From Ardenticatenaceae bacterium (GTDB lineage Bacteria; Chloroflexota; Anaerolineae; Promineifilales; Promineifilaceae), in assembly GCA_020634415.1 (NCBI GenBank), contig JACKBT010000060.1, positions 1-21,600 of the forward strand: 21,600 bases of DNA, in the 5' to 3' direction. The notes beneath the pieces are model-generated. The model was given only the letters and a program-made list of their open reading frames with translations, was not told the origin of the DNA and made no database searches. The translations under genes were made by a program, and so were the position numbers. Shown in pieces: positions 1 through 8,433 of the stretch (position 1 is its first letter; each line of letters starts with the position of its first letter).

Positions 1-346
1 CATGGAGTCATTGTAATGGGAAACGGCCGTTCCCCTAATAAACAGCCCGTAAAAAAGCTAATACAGAAAAAATCTAAGCCCACTCCCCCCTTCCACGGTA
101 CTTCCTCCAGTTGGCAGCCTGCACCCTGGTGTTAAATTTGCTGTAATTTATATCTTAATATTCACAGTGTATAATCGGCTACGGTGGGCTGTATTTGGAA
201 ATAGCCATTGTTTAGTACCGTGGCCCGCAACGAAGAAAAATGCTAGCTAAGCCTCAACATTTTAGGATATTTTGCCTTAACTTATTCTTTGTCATTGTCT
301 GGTGTGCCTGATGTGTTGATGTTTATCGTGAAAAAGGGATTTGTGA
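1..346. other. Non-coding region upstream of the NRPS
   Basis: No convincing gene is seen in these bases. One ACGGCCGT palindrome lies at 23-30. An AT-rich stretch around 130-180 contains TATAAT at 170-175, a possible -10 box, but no good -35 box lies at the right distance, so I do not call a promoter. The NRPS ribosome-binding site (AAGGGA, about 334-339) lies at the right edge. The left edge may hold the 3' flank of a gene outside the window. Confidence 0.5.
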
Positions 347-3300
347 ATGACGACAGTGCCTGGAATTAGCCGTGAGAATTCTGATATGGTTGTGCCTTTG
401 TCGCCCAAGGCGTATTGGCAAGCCCAGTTGGTTGGTGATTGGCCGACGCTGACCTTTTTAATGAAGGACGTGCCCCAGCAGCAGCTTACAGATTTTGCGG
501 CGGCATCCTTTACCTTAAAGTCCGAGACAGTTTCTGCGCTTGACGCTTTCCAGCAAAAGTATGGCCTAACGCACTCTTCCTCTTTGCTGGCGGCTTATGC
601 CGTTTTGTTGGCCCGCTACGCGGTGCAGGAGGAGATGATTGTCGGTGTGCCCTGGTCAGCCGTAGAGGAGACGGCCAACATCCTGCCCATTCGCGTCAGC
701 CTGAATGACAATCCTCCCTTTTTAGCTTTTGTACAGCAAGTGCAGCAGCGTGTAGAGGCAGGCATTCAGCACAGTGATGTAGCTGTGGCTGAGATTCTGG
801 TGCAAGAAGGCCATCCCCCCTTACAGGTTCAGTTTAGTATGGGGCAAACGGCCGATTTTGGCGCACTCTCGCTCTATTTTCAGGAGATAGACGGCCGTTT
901 GCAAGGCAGCTTCCGTTACGCCACCGAACTTTTCACCACTGCCAGAATTGATCAATTAACCACCCACTTCCAACAACTTTTGCACAATGGGCTGATGGCC
1001 CCGGAAACGGCCGTGCAGAACATCCCCATGCTCACCGCCGCCGAAAGGCACCAACTCCTCGTCCAGTGGAACGACCGCCTCATTGCAAACTACCAGCCCA
1101 CCAACTTCGTCTCCCATTTTCAGCAGCGCGTACAAGAAGACCCCACCCGCCTGGCCGTCATCAGCGACTTTGGCCAGCTTACCTACCAGCAGCTAAACGA
1201 GCAGGCCAATCAACTGGCCCGCTACCTGCGCCAGCGCGGGGCCGGGGCTGGCAAAATCATCGCCATTAGCATGGAGCGCGTACCCCAACTGCTGGTCGCC
1301 ATGATGGGCGTGCAAAAAAGCGGCGAGGCCTACATCCCCATTGATCCCACCTACCCCCTGGAACGGCAGCAGTTCATGCTCGAAGATGGCGACGTATTAG
1401 CCATCCTGACCCAGGAAAAGCTACTGTCCCAAATTCCCACCGCCGCCGCCGAGATCATCTGTCTGGATCGCGATTGGCCCCTCATCGCTCAACAGGGCAA
1501 GACAGATTTGGCGCTTGACATATCGCCCGATGATACCGCCTACATCATTTACACCTCTGGGTCCACAGGCAAACCCAAAGGCGTACTCATTCCTCACAAG
1601 GGGTTGGTCAATTTCACCCAACAAGCCGGCCAATATCTGGGATTAACCAAAGAGGATCGCTGTTTACAATTTTCGTCTATCAGCTTCGACAGCAGCGTTG
1701 TGGAAATCTACTGCGCCTTCATGAGTGGGGCCACACTGGCCTTGCGCACCGAAGCCATGCTGGAAGTAGATGAATTCCTGCGCAAATTGGCGGAATGGCA
1801 GCTAACAGCGCTGGCCTGCCCCACCGCTTTCTGGCATGAATTGGCCCTCAACCTCACCGATCACCAGAAGGCTTTACCTGCTTCCGTGCGGGTGATTATT
1901 TTTGGCGGGGAGAAGATTTTGCCCGACCGGATAAAAAGCTGGCAGGCAGCATTTGGGCATTATCCCCGTCTGGTGAATGGTTATGGGCCGACCGAGTTTA
2001 CGGTGGGCGGCACATTTTCGGAAGTAAGCAGCTATGGGTGGGAAAATGGGGTGCTGCGCACGCATATCGGCCGTCCGCTAACCAATCAGCAAGCCTATGT
2101 GTTGAGTGACTATTTGGAGCCAGTGCCGGTGGGTGTGCCGGGTGAACTCTATTTGGGTGGTATTCAGGTGGCTAAAGGCTATTTGAATCGGCCCGATTTA
2201 ACGGCCGAACGCTTCCTGAACAACCCCTTTTACGATGGGCCAGAAGCCCGTTTATACAAAACGGGTGATCTGGTGCAATATTGGCCCGATGGCAACCTGG
2301 AGTTTATGGGCCGGGCCGATTACCAGGTGAAGTTTCGGGGCTATCGCATTGAGTTGGGGGAAATTGAAGAGGCACTGAATCAGCATACGGCCGTTCAGCA
2401 AAGCGTCGTCCTCCTGCACACCAACCAGGCCAACGCCCAACGCCTCATCGCCTACTGCGTAGCCCCCCACACCACCCCCGACGAATTAACCACACACCTG
2501 GCGGCCACACTGCCCGAGTACATGCTCCCCTCCAACTATACCTTCCTGGAGGCCTTCCCCATGACCCCCGGCGGCAAAATTAACCGCCGCGCCCTGCCCG
2601 AACCTATCTTCGACCGCCAGGACGCCGCCGCCACCTATGTGGCCCCGCGCACAGACTTGGAAGCGCAGTTGGCCCAGATTTGGGCCGATAGTTTGGGCAT
2701 AGAGCGGGTGGGCGTTCAGGACAATTTCTTCGAGTTGGGCGGACATTCCCTGCTGGCGGTGCGCATGTTGGGGCGGGCCAAAAAAGCCGCCGGACACACT
2801 GTTGCTTTAGACCTTTTCTTCCAAAAGCCCACAATTGCCGCTCTGGCGCACCATTTTACGGCCGTTAGCCCCCCCGACACGCTGACAGCAGTGGAAGCCG
2901 ACATTAATCTGTCCGCCATTCCGCGCCTGGAACGGGATCGGCCGTATTACACCCCCTCCTCTAACCAACAAGGCATCTGGCTGCATGAGCAGGTGAATGC
3001 CGACATCGCTCTGTACAATGTACCTTTAGAACTGCGGCTTGTAGGGTCATTAGAAACGGCCGTATTCGCCCAGGCCTGGCAGCAGCTTGTGGAGCGGCAC
3101 GAAAGTTTGCGCACAGTCCTACCCGCTGTAGATGGCCGGGTGCGGCAGCAGCTAACCACCGCCGCCATCCCCTTAGACATCCAAGACATTTCTGATTTGG
3201 ATGAAACAGCCCAGGCAGAACGGCTGCAGGTTTTGCGGCAGACACTCTGGCAGCATCCCTTCGATGTTGAACACGGCCCACTGGTGGCCGCTTTACTGGT

Positions 3301-6300
3301 GCGGCTGGGGCCAGACAGCCATCACTGCCTCATTAACACCCACCACAGCATCGCCGATGGCTGGTCGGCCCCCATTATGCTGCACGAACTGGGCGAACTG
3401 TACACCGCCCTGCGCCAAAACCGGCCCGCGCAACTGCCCGAACTGACGGTGCAGTATATTGACTATGCTGCCTGGGAACAGGACACGATTGGCGGTGATT
3501 ATGCCGCAGCCTTGCTCGCCTACTGGCGCAAGGCCCTGGCCGGTATGCCATCCACAGTGGACTTCCCCACTGATTTGCCGCGACCTGCCAGACAGACCTT
3601 TGTGGGCAAAACTCACTTCTTCACCACTCCCACAGAATTGGCCGAGCATCTGCGCCAATTCAGCCAAAAAGAGCAGGCAACGTTATACATGACGATGCTG
3701 TCGGCCATGCAGACGATGGTCTATCGCTATTCCGGCCAGCCTGATTTTGGTATTGGCTCGCCGTATGCGGGAATCGGCCGTTCCTTCCCCGAAACCGAAT
3801 CCTTGATCGGCTGTTTCATCAATTTGCTTGTCTTACGTGCCCAATTCACCGATGGGCTGAGCAGCCGCGAACTGCTGGCCCAGACCAAAGAACGGGTGTT
3901 GGCGGCGGGCCGCCATCAGGCCCTTGCTTTTGATAAGTTGGTGGAGGCGTTGCAGCCCTCGCGTTTGAACGTGAATCCCTTTTTCCAGATGGCTTTTGTC
4001 TTTGAAGGAGGGCGCATTGGTTCCGCCCACTATGCCGACCTGGAAATCTCGCCGGTTCCGGCGGCGACGGCAACGGCCAAGTATGATTTGTCGTTTTATG
4101 TGAATGAGGTGGATGGGGCGTTGCAGATAGGCATTGAATACAACACGGCTCTGTTTTTGCCCGACACCATTGAGCGCATGGCGGGCCATTACACCACGCT
4201 GTTGAGCAGCATGGTGGCCCAGCCTGATGAGGATGTGGCCAAGCTGCCGATGTTGACGGCGCAGGAGCGGGAGCAGTTGTTACGGGTGTGGAATGAAACG
4301 GCCGTTGCCACCTACCCCCATACCCGCTGCGTCCATCACCTTTTTGAAGAACAGGCAGAAAAAAGCCCCAACGCCATCGCCGTTGTCAGTGGCGAACACA
4401 CCCTTACCTATCGCCAACTCAACGAACGCGCTAATCAGGTAGCCCACTACCTACAGCGCCATAACGTTCAGCCCAACCAGTTCATCGGCCTATGTTTGCC
4501 GCGTAACATCAACATACTGGTCGGCCTTTTAGGAATTCTCAAAGCTGGAGCCGCCTATCTGCCGCTTGATCCCGATTATCCAGACGAGCGCCTGGCCTTC
4601 ATGCTCCAAGATACGCAGGCTGGCCTCATTCTCACCCAGGAGCAGTTGAAAAAGCACCTTCCCCCAAGCCAGGCCCATGTCATCTGCCTGGACACGGACT
4701 GGGAAGCGATAAGCAAGGAAAGCACTAAGAAGCCTACCAGCCGCGTACAGCCCCACAACCTGGCTTACATCATCCACACCTCCGGCTCCACCGGCAAACC
4801 GAAAGGTGTGCAAATTCCCCATCAGGCCGTCGTCAACTTCCTGTGGACGATGAAAGAACAACCGGGCCTGACCAGCGAAGATGTGCTGCTGGCGGTGACG
4901 ACACTCTCCTTTGATATTGCCGTGCTGGAACTGTTTCTGCCCATTGTTGTTGGGGCCAGGGTGGTCATTGTGGGGCGAGACATGACGATGGATGCGCCCC
5001 GCCTGGCACAAGCCATCACCAGTCACCAGGCAACGGTGATGCAGGCGACGCCGGCTACGTGGAATATGTTGGTCAGCAGCGGGTGGCAGGGGGACAAAGG
5101 GCTGAAAATCTTGTCTGGTGGTGAGGCCATTTCGCGCCAATTAGCCAATGATTTGCTGGATCGGGTGGGTGAATTGTGGAATATGTATGGCCCAACGGAA
5201 ACAACGATTTGGTCCACGATCTGGCCGATTCCCCCAGGCGATGAGAGTATTCTGATTGGCAAACCGATTGCCAATACGGATGTGTACATTTTGGACAAAA
5301 ATTTACAGCCTGTGCCGATTGGCGTACCGGGTGAACTGCACATTGGGGGGGATGGCGTTTCGCACGGCTATCTCCACCGACCCAATCTGACGCAGGAGCG
5401 GTTTATTGCGGATCCGTTTAAGGGAAACGGGCGTATCTACAAAACAGGCGATCTGGCCCGCTACCGCGCCGACGGCAGCATCGAATGTTTAGGCCGCTTA
5501 GACTTCCAGGTAAAAGTGCGTGGTTTCCGCATCGAATTGGGCGAAATCGAATCCGTTCTGTTAGAGCATCAAGCGATTGAACAGGCCGTAGTCACAGCCC
5601 GTGAAGATGGATCTGGTGGGAAACGCCTGGTAGCCTACTTGATCGCAGGCGAAGTGGGCGAGATTGCCACCAACGAAATACGCGCTTATTTGAGCGAGAT
5701 ACTGCCTCCCTATATGGTTCCTTCCCAAATCGTTTGGGTCAGCGAGTATCCCTTAACGCCCAATGGCAAAGTAAATCGGCGGGCCTTGCCGGAGCCTGCC
5801 TTTGAGCAGTTAGAGTCGAGCGTAGCCTATGTGGCTCCCCGCACAGACCTGGAAGCCCAGTTGGCCGCCATCTGGGCCACTGTGTTGGAGTTGGAACAGA
5901 TAGGTGTACATGATAATTTCTTCGAGTTGGGCGGCCATTCCCTGCTGGCCGTCAGTCTCATGAACCAAATACAAAAGAATTTGGGGCATCGGTTGACCCT
6001 GGCTGTGCTGTTTCAAACGCCAACAATTGCCGAATTAGCTGCTTATTTGGTGGTGGATGTTCCTGGGAAAAAAGAGTGGCATGCTTTGGTCGAAATTCAG
6101 CCTGGTAATCCTACCCGCCCACCTTTCTTCTGTGTGCATGGGGCGGGCGGCAATGTGCTGAACTTCCACGATCTGGCGCACCATTTGGGTGCGGATCAGC
6201 CTGTCTATGGCTTGCAGGCTGTCGGCGTGGATGGCTTGTCTGAGCCGTTGCCCAGTGTGGAGGCGATGGCTGACTTGTATCTGTCGGAAATTCGGGAGCG

Positions 6301-6889
6301 GCAATCATCGGGGCCATATTATGTGGGTGGTTATTCGGGCGGCGGTGTGGTGGCTTATGAGATGGCGCAGCGGCTGTATGCCGAGGGGGAAGATGTGCTG
6401 CTCGTTTTCTTTGATACGTTCCATCCCCATTTTACGGCTCGTTCTATTGAACGGACGGAGCATCAGGAGGCGTTGAAGGAAGAAGGGCTGTCGTACCTTA
6501 TCGGGCGGGCCATTGGCAAGTTTGAGCGGCATTATATGTGGTATAAGCAGAAGTTTTTGGTGCGTTATTATTTGTGGCGTAAACGGCCGTTGCCCTTCGA
6601 CCTGCGCGATTGGTATCTGACAACAAACTTCTCCCAAGTTGTGCCCCAATACCAACCCCAACCCTATTCCGGCAAAGTTGTCATGTTCCGGGCCACAGCG
6701 GTGGCTCAGGTTTATTCGCACGGCGGTTTGGACTGGGGCTGGCGGAAGGAAATCGCCAATTTGGAGATTGTCAAAGTACCTGGCACACATGACAGTCTGA
6801 TTCTGGAACCCAATGTGAAAATGATAGTTGGCTACTTGAAACAGCTTTTTAAGGCAGCATCAATGTTAATGTGGATTGCATTTGTATGA
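347..6889 (+). CDS. Two-module non-ribosomal peptide synthetase with terminal thioesterase
   Basis: This 2180-aa protein assembles and releases a short peptide by the thiotemplate mechanism. Visible domains in order: residues ~10-235, the C-terminal part of a condensation domain without HHxxxDG; A1 ~245-760 (YIIYTSGSTGKPKG 399-412, NGYGPTE 544-550, GRADYQVKFRGYRIELGEIE from 655); carrier T1 (FFELGGHSLL, phosphopantetheine Ser801); C2 ~865-1310 (HHSIADG 999-1005); A2 (YIIHTSGSTGKPKG 1474-1487, NMYGPTE from 1612, GRLDFQVKVRG from 1716); T2 (Ser1865); type I thioesterase ~1890-2170 with GYSGG Ser1997, Asp2023 and His2148 as likely triad. By manual alignment the A2 pocket reads D-I-L-Q-L-G-M-I-W, close to the glycine code; the A1 pocket (about D-S-V-A-I-G-G-V-G) is not one I recognise. 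The ATG is fixed by an in-frame TGA directly before it and AAGGGA 7 nt upstream. No tailoring, MbtH or transporter genes lie beside it here. Confidence 0.95.
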   Translation: MTTVPGISRENSDMVVPLSPKAYWQAQLVGDWPTLTFLMKDVPQQQLTDFAAASFTLKSETVSALDAFQQKYGLTHSSSLLAAYAVLLARYAVQEEMIVGVPWSAVEETANILPIRVSLNDNPPFLAFVQQVQQRVEAGIQHSDVAVAEILVQEGHPPLQVQFSMGQTADFGALSLYFQEIDGRLQGSFRYATELFTTARIDQLTTHFQQLLHNGLMAPETAVQNIPMLTAAERHQLLVQWNDRLIANYQPTNFVSHFQQRVQEDPTRLAVISDFGQLTYQQLNEQANQLARYLRQRGAGAGKIIAISMERVPQLLVAMMGVQKSGEAYIPIDPTYPLERQQFMLEDGDVLAILTQEKLLSQIPTAAAEIICLDRDWPLIAQQGKTDLALDISPDDTAYIIYTSGSTGKPKGVLIPHKGLVNFTQQAGQYLGLTKEDRCLQFSSISFDSSVVEIYCAFMSGATLALRTEAMLEVDEFLRKLAEWQLTALACPTAFWHELALNLTDHQKALPASVRVIIFGGEKILPDRIKSWQAAFGHYPRLVNGYGPTEFTVGGTFSEVSSYGWENGVLRTHIGRPLTNQQAYVLSDYLEPVPVGVPGELYLGGIQVAKGYLNRPDLTAERFLNNPFYDGPEARLYKTGDLVQYWPDGNLEFMGRADYQVKFRGYRIELGEIEEALNQHTAVQQSVVLLHTNQANAQRLIAYCVAPHTTPDELTTHLAATLPEYMLPSNYTFLEAFPMTPGGKINRRALPEPIFDRQDAAATYVAPRTDLEAQLAQIWADSLGIERVGVQDNFFELGGHSLLAVRMLGRAKKAAGHTVALDLFFQKPTIAALAHHFTAVSPPDTLTAVEADINLSAIPRLERDRPYYTPSSNQQGIWLHEQVNADIALYNVPLELRLVGSLETAVFAQAWQQLVERHESLRTVLPAVDGRVRQQLTTAAIPLDIQDISDLDETAQAERLQVLRQTLWQHPFDVEHGPLVAALLVRLGPDSHHCLINTHHSIADGWSAPIMLHELGELYTALRQNRPAQLPELTVQYIDYAAWEQDTIGGDYAAALLAYWRKALAGMPSTVDFPTDLPRPARQTFVGKTHFFTTPTELAEHLRQFSQKEQATLYMTMLSAMQTMVYRYSGQPDFGIGSPYAGIGRSFPETESLIGCFINLLVLRAQFTDGLSSRELLAQTKERVLAAGRHQALAFDKLVEALQPSRLNVNPFFQMAFVFEGGRIGSAHYADLEISPVPAATATAKYDLSFYVNEVDGALQIGIEYNTALFLPDTIERMAGHYTTLLSSMVAQPDEDVAKLPMLTAQEREQLLRVWNETAVATYPHTRCVHHLFEEQAEKSPNAIAVVSGEHTLTYRQLNERANQVAHYLQRHNVQPNQFIGLCLPRNINILVGLLGILKAGAAYLPLDPDYPDERLAFMLQDTQAGLILTQEQLKKHLPPSQAHVICLDTDWEAISKESTKKPTSRVQPHNLAYIIHTSGSTGKPKGVQIPHQAVVNFLWTMKEQPGLTSEDVLLAVTTLSFDIAVLELFLPIVVGARVVIVGRDMTMDAPRLAQAITSHQATVMQATPATWNMLVSSGWQGDKGLKILSGGEAISRQLANDLLDRVGELWNMYGPTETTIWSTIWPIPPGDESILIGKPIANTDVYILDKNLQPVPIGVPGELHIGGDGVSHGYLHRPNLTQERFIADPFKGNGRIYKTGDLARYRADGSIECLGRLDFQVKVRGFRIELGEIESVLLEHQAIEQAVVTAREDGSGGKRLVAYLIAGEVGEIATNEIRAYLSEILPPYMVPSQIVWVSEYPLTPNGKVNRRALPEPAFEQLESSVAYVAPRTDLEAQLAAIWATVLELEQIGVHDNFFELGGHSLLAVSLMNQIQKNLGHRLTLAVLFQTPTIAELAAYLVVDVPGKKEWHALVEIQPGNPTRPPFFCVHGAGGNVLNFHDLAHHLGADQPVYGLQAVGVDGLSEPLPSVEAMADLYLSEIRERQSSGPYYVGGYSGGGVVAYEMAQRLYAEGEDVLLVFFDTFHPHFTARSIERTEHQEALKEEGLSYLIGRAIGKFERHYMWYKQKFLVRYYLWRKRPLPFDLRDWYLTTNFSQVVPQYQPQPYSGKVVMFRATAVAQVYSHGGLDWGWRKEIANLEIVKVPGTHDSLILEPNVKMIVGYLKQLFKAASMLMWIAFV

Positions 6890-6938
6890 TCAAAATGCTT
6901 GTTCACCTAACTGCTTACCGCCGCTAACAACCAACAAA

Positions 6939-6973
6939 AAAGCTCGTTACAATCAAATTTTGTAACGAGCTTT
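6939..6973. terminator. Bidirectional intrinsic terminator, probably shared by the NRPS and the original tRNA-Glu
   Basis: A perfect 14-bp stem (6939-6952 with 6960-6973, core GCTCGTTACAA) encloses a 7-nt loop. On the plus strand it follows the NRPS stop, with only a weak U-tract (TTTATCTTTC). On the minus strand the stem runs straight into TTTTTT, a strong U-tract. It also lies just beyond the orphan tRNA 3' end at 6981-7023, so before integration it would have terminated tRNA-Glu. The last point is an inference from the geometry. Confidence 0.85.
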
Positions 6974-6980
6974 ATCTTTC

Positions 6981-7023
6981 TATGCCCCGTAGGGGACTCG
7001 AACCCCTGTTTTAGCCTTGAGAG
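6981..7023 (-). repeat. attL: 43-bp direct repeat, orphan 3' half of tRNA-Glu
   Basis: This 43-bp segment is identical to 15147-15189. On the minus strand it reads from the start of the tRNA anticodon loop through the T-arm and acceptor 3' strand to two bases past the discriminator. Identity stops sharply at 7023/7024. There is no 5' half, so it is not a working tRNA. It marks the left boundary of the integrated element. Confidence 0.93.
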
Positions 7024-7027
7024 CGAT

Positions 7028-7059
7028 AAAACGGCCGTTTACCAAAACGGCCGTTTTTT
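7028..7059. terminator. Two-sided terminator built from two ACGGCCGT palindromes
   Basis: Two nearly identical palindromes (7028-7040 and 7044-7059, each AAAACGGCCGTTT) are separated by ACC. As each is self-complementary, the transcript can also pair one copy with the other into a 13-bp stem with a 4-nt loop. The plus strand ends in TTTTTT; the minus strand ends in TTTTAT. It lies after the leftward 7124-7563 gene pair and before attL, so it probably stops leftward element transcription. Confidence 0.65.
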
Positions 7060-7123
7060 ATTTGCTCATCGAAAAGCACAAATGTGGGGGTGCTTGCAGC
7101 TGAGGCAGTGCCATATATGGGGG

Positions 7124-7339
7124 TTATGGCATCCTTACAAATGGCTGCATTGGCTCCACGATTACAAGATAAAGGTGGATGAGTAGGTAAACCATCACGG
7201 CCAGGGCCAGGCCCGATGAGATACCAAATAAAACTGGCTTGTACTGTCCTTGCTTAATCGCACGGAAGGTGTCAGGTGTGCAGATGATAGCTATTACCAC
7301 GAAGAATAAAGTCATGATTAACCCTAAACATGTTGTCAT
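7124..7339 (-). CDS. Small two-helix membrane protein of the element
   Basis: This 71-aa hypothetical protein has two strongly hydrophobic stretches (about residues 4-20, LGLIMTLFFVVIAIICT, and 37-60, LFGISSGLALAVMVYLLIHLYLVI) joined by a short basic loop. That gives a two-helix inner-membrane hairpin. A GAGGG ribosome-binding site sits 5 nt before the ATG and overlaps the stop codon of the upstream HTH gene, so the two are co-transcribed. Size and topology would fit a holin or a superinfection-exclusion protein, but nothing in the sequence decides between them. Confidence 0.7.
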   Translation of the reverse strand: MTTCLGLIMTLFFVVIAIICTPDTFRAIKQGQYKPVLFGISSGLALAVMVYLLIHLYLVIVEPMQPFVRMP

Positions 7340-7347
7340 AATTCCCT

Positions 7348-7563
7348 CTATACGTCGTCAGTTTGTTTCCCGTTGCCGCCTTCTTTCGGTGGCCTCCCCA
7401 TGTCTGGGCGTTCGATAAGTGGTAGGCTGGATTCAGGTATGATCCAAGATTTGCCTACTTTTTGCGCCCCTGGCACATAGCCACGTGCGCACCATTCGGC
7501 CATTGTCATCTTGCTAACGCCATAAACCTCGGCGGCTTGCGTCGCGTTTAATAGATTTTCCAT
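7348..7563 (-). CDS. Excisionase-type (MerR-like) helix-turn-helix protein
   Basis: This 71-aa DNA-binding protein begins MENLLNATQAAEVYGVSKMT and continues AEWCARGYVPGAQKVGKSWIIP. That is the HTH_17/excisionase pattern: helix-turn-helix, then a wing ending in W-x-I-P. The C-terminus carries an AT-hook-like GRPPK. It lies close to attL and is divergent from the integrase operon, as expected for a recombination directionality factor that may also act as repressor on the operator at 7589-7642. The open frame extends upstream to 7617, but the family start fits the ATG at 7563. GGAG is only 1 nt from that ATG, so initiation is unclear. Confidence 0.75.
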   Translation of the reverse strand: MENLLNATQAAEVYGVSKMTMAEWCARGYVPGAQKVGKSWIIPESSLPLIERPDMGRPPKEGGNGKQTDDV

Positions 7564-7580
7564 ACTCCAAGAAAAAAGTC

Positions 7581-7642
7581 TTGACAATGGTAAGGACTTG
7601 TGTAAACTTAACCACAAGTCCTTACCGTTGTAAGGACTTTAC
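7581..7642 (+). promoter_or_regulatory. Operon promoter overlapped by a repeated operator
   Basis: TTGACA (7581-7586), a 16-nt spacer and TAAACT (7603-7608) form a good sigma-70-like promoter reading toward 7722. It is embedded in a perfect 14-bp inverted repeat, GGTAAGGACTTGTG (7589-7602) and its complement (7613-7626), spacer 10 nt. A third half-site, GTAAGGACTTTAC, follows at 7630-7642. A dimeric repressor bound here would cover the spacer and -10 box. The divergent HTH protein is the obvious candidate ligand (inference). Confidence 0.75.
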
Positions 7643-7721
7643 ACCAGTGGTGAGGCCACCACTACAGACAATTCCCTTTGTGGCAATTTTACCACAAAAA
7701 ACAGCATAAAAGGAGCGTCAC

Positions 7722-7952
7722 ATGACAGAGTTAAACCAATCGCCAGCCTGGTATTTAGAACGCATTCATAAGGCCATGCAGGAGGAGTACGACCAGGCCG
7801 TTTCACGGTCTGGCAATCTGCCCGTGTCTCAAATGAATGACTTTCAGTACGCTAATGACAGGGTTGCCGCAAAGCTCCGTGAGCTATCCTGCCTTATGGC
7901 AGGCTTGACGGAAGATGAGGGTTACATCCTGGGGGAGTTGATACCGTCATGA
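7722..7952 (+). CDS. Hypothetical protein, first gene of the rightward element operon
   Basis: This 76-aa protein is mainly helical and acidic, with no motif I recognise. A strong AAAGGAG lies 6-7 nt before the ATG, and the promoter at 7581-7608 is about 115 bp upstream. The stop overlaps the next start (ATGA, 7949-7952), which indicates translational coupling. Position as first early gene suggests a regulatory or accessory role, but no function can be assigned. Confidence 0.75.
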   Translation: MTELNQSPAWYLERIHKAMQEEYDQAVSRSGNLPVSQMNDFQYANDRVAAKLRELSCLMAGLTEDEGYILGELIPS

Positions 7953-8236
7953 TGACAGTTCCCATCAACGTCGAATTGCAAAAAATGGCAGATTTTATCT
8001 TCGAGGAGCCATCACCGCCAAAAACCTTCTACTGGATGTATGGCGGCGTTAGCTACTCCGTTCGGCCCGAATTGCGTAGCGGTTCGGTTTACTGGTACAT
8101 GCGAAAAATGGTAAACGGCCGAAAATTTAACCTGTACATTTCGGGCCAGGGCCAGTTAACGGCCGAACTCCTGAACAAAGCCGCATCAGAGATAGCCGCC
8201 GCCGCTTCTCCTGTTAAGCCAAAGGTGATGCCATGA
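7949..8236 (+). CDS. Small basic beta-rich protein, possibly DNA-binding
   Basis: This 95-aa protein has a core of the type Y-W-Y-M-R-K-M-V-N-G-R-K-F-N-L-Y-I-S-G (about residues 48-66), followed by a helix TAELLNKAASEIAAAA. Paired short basic strands followed by a helix recall the arm-binding domains found near phage integrases. That resemblance is my judgement from pattern alone. The start overlaps the previous stop, and its stop overlaps the next start (ATGA at 8233-8236). A GGGGGAG ribosome-binding site lies inside the previous gene. Confidence 0.7.
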   Translation: MMTVPINVELQKMADFIFEEPSPPKTFYWMYGGVSYSVRPELRSGSVYWYMRKMVNGRKFNLYISGQGQLTAELLNKAASEIAAAASPVKPKVMP

Positions 8237-8430
8237 TGGAGTATTTGTGTGAACATGACTGGGAAGAACAGGAGTGTTACGAGTGTGGCGGCTGGCTAGG
8301 CCAAGTTTGTATTAATTGCGGTTATTGGTATGACGGTGGCGACTGGATGGCAAGTCAGGAAGACAGATGGTGCAATTGTGGGTGGGGAAGTCCAAACCCA
8401 CGCCGCCAGGATGAGGGGGAGGAGGAGTAA
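8233..8430 (+). CDS. Cysteine-rich zinc-ribbon-like small protein
   Basis: This 65-aa protein contains CYEC (15-18), CINC (27-30) and CNC (48-50) plus Cys6 and His8, so it can form one or two zinc-binding knuckles. It is also rich in Trp and Gly, with an acidic tail. It is coupled to its upstream neighbour by an ATGA overlap, and its last codons carry the GGAGGAGGAG that serves as ribosome-binding site for the next gene. No family assignment; probably a small DNA- or protein-binding accessory factor. Confidence 0.7.
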   Translation: MMEYLCEHDWEEQECYECGGWLGQVCINCGYWYDGGDWMASQEDRWCNCGWGSPNPRRQDEGEEE

Positions 8431-8433
8431 GCC

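Noticed and set aside
93..223. 10-bp inverted repeat CCACGGTACT (93-102) / AGTACCGTGG (214-223)
   Set aside because: The arms are 111 bp apart with no further pairing; a chance occurrence or minor site is as likely as a structure.
4529..5140. 203-aa open frame on the minus strand inside the NRPS
   Set aside because: It lies within the second adenylation domain, whose plus-strand motifs are all intact. It is a shadow of high-GC coding sequence.
6981..7023. A second tRNA-Glu gene
   Set aside because: Only the anticodon loop to 3' end is present; acceptor 5' strand and D-arm are missing. It is the attachment-site copy.
7564..7617. N-terminal extension of the HTH protein to 7617
   Set aside because: The extension (MWLSLHKSLPLSRLFSWS) would be encoded by the operator itself, and homologous domains start at MENLLNATQAA.
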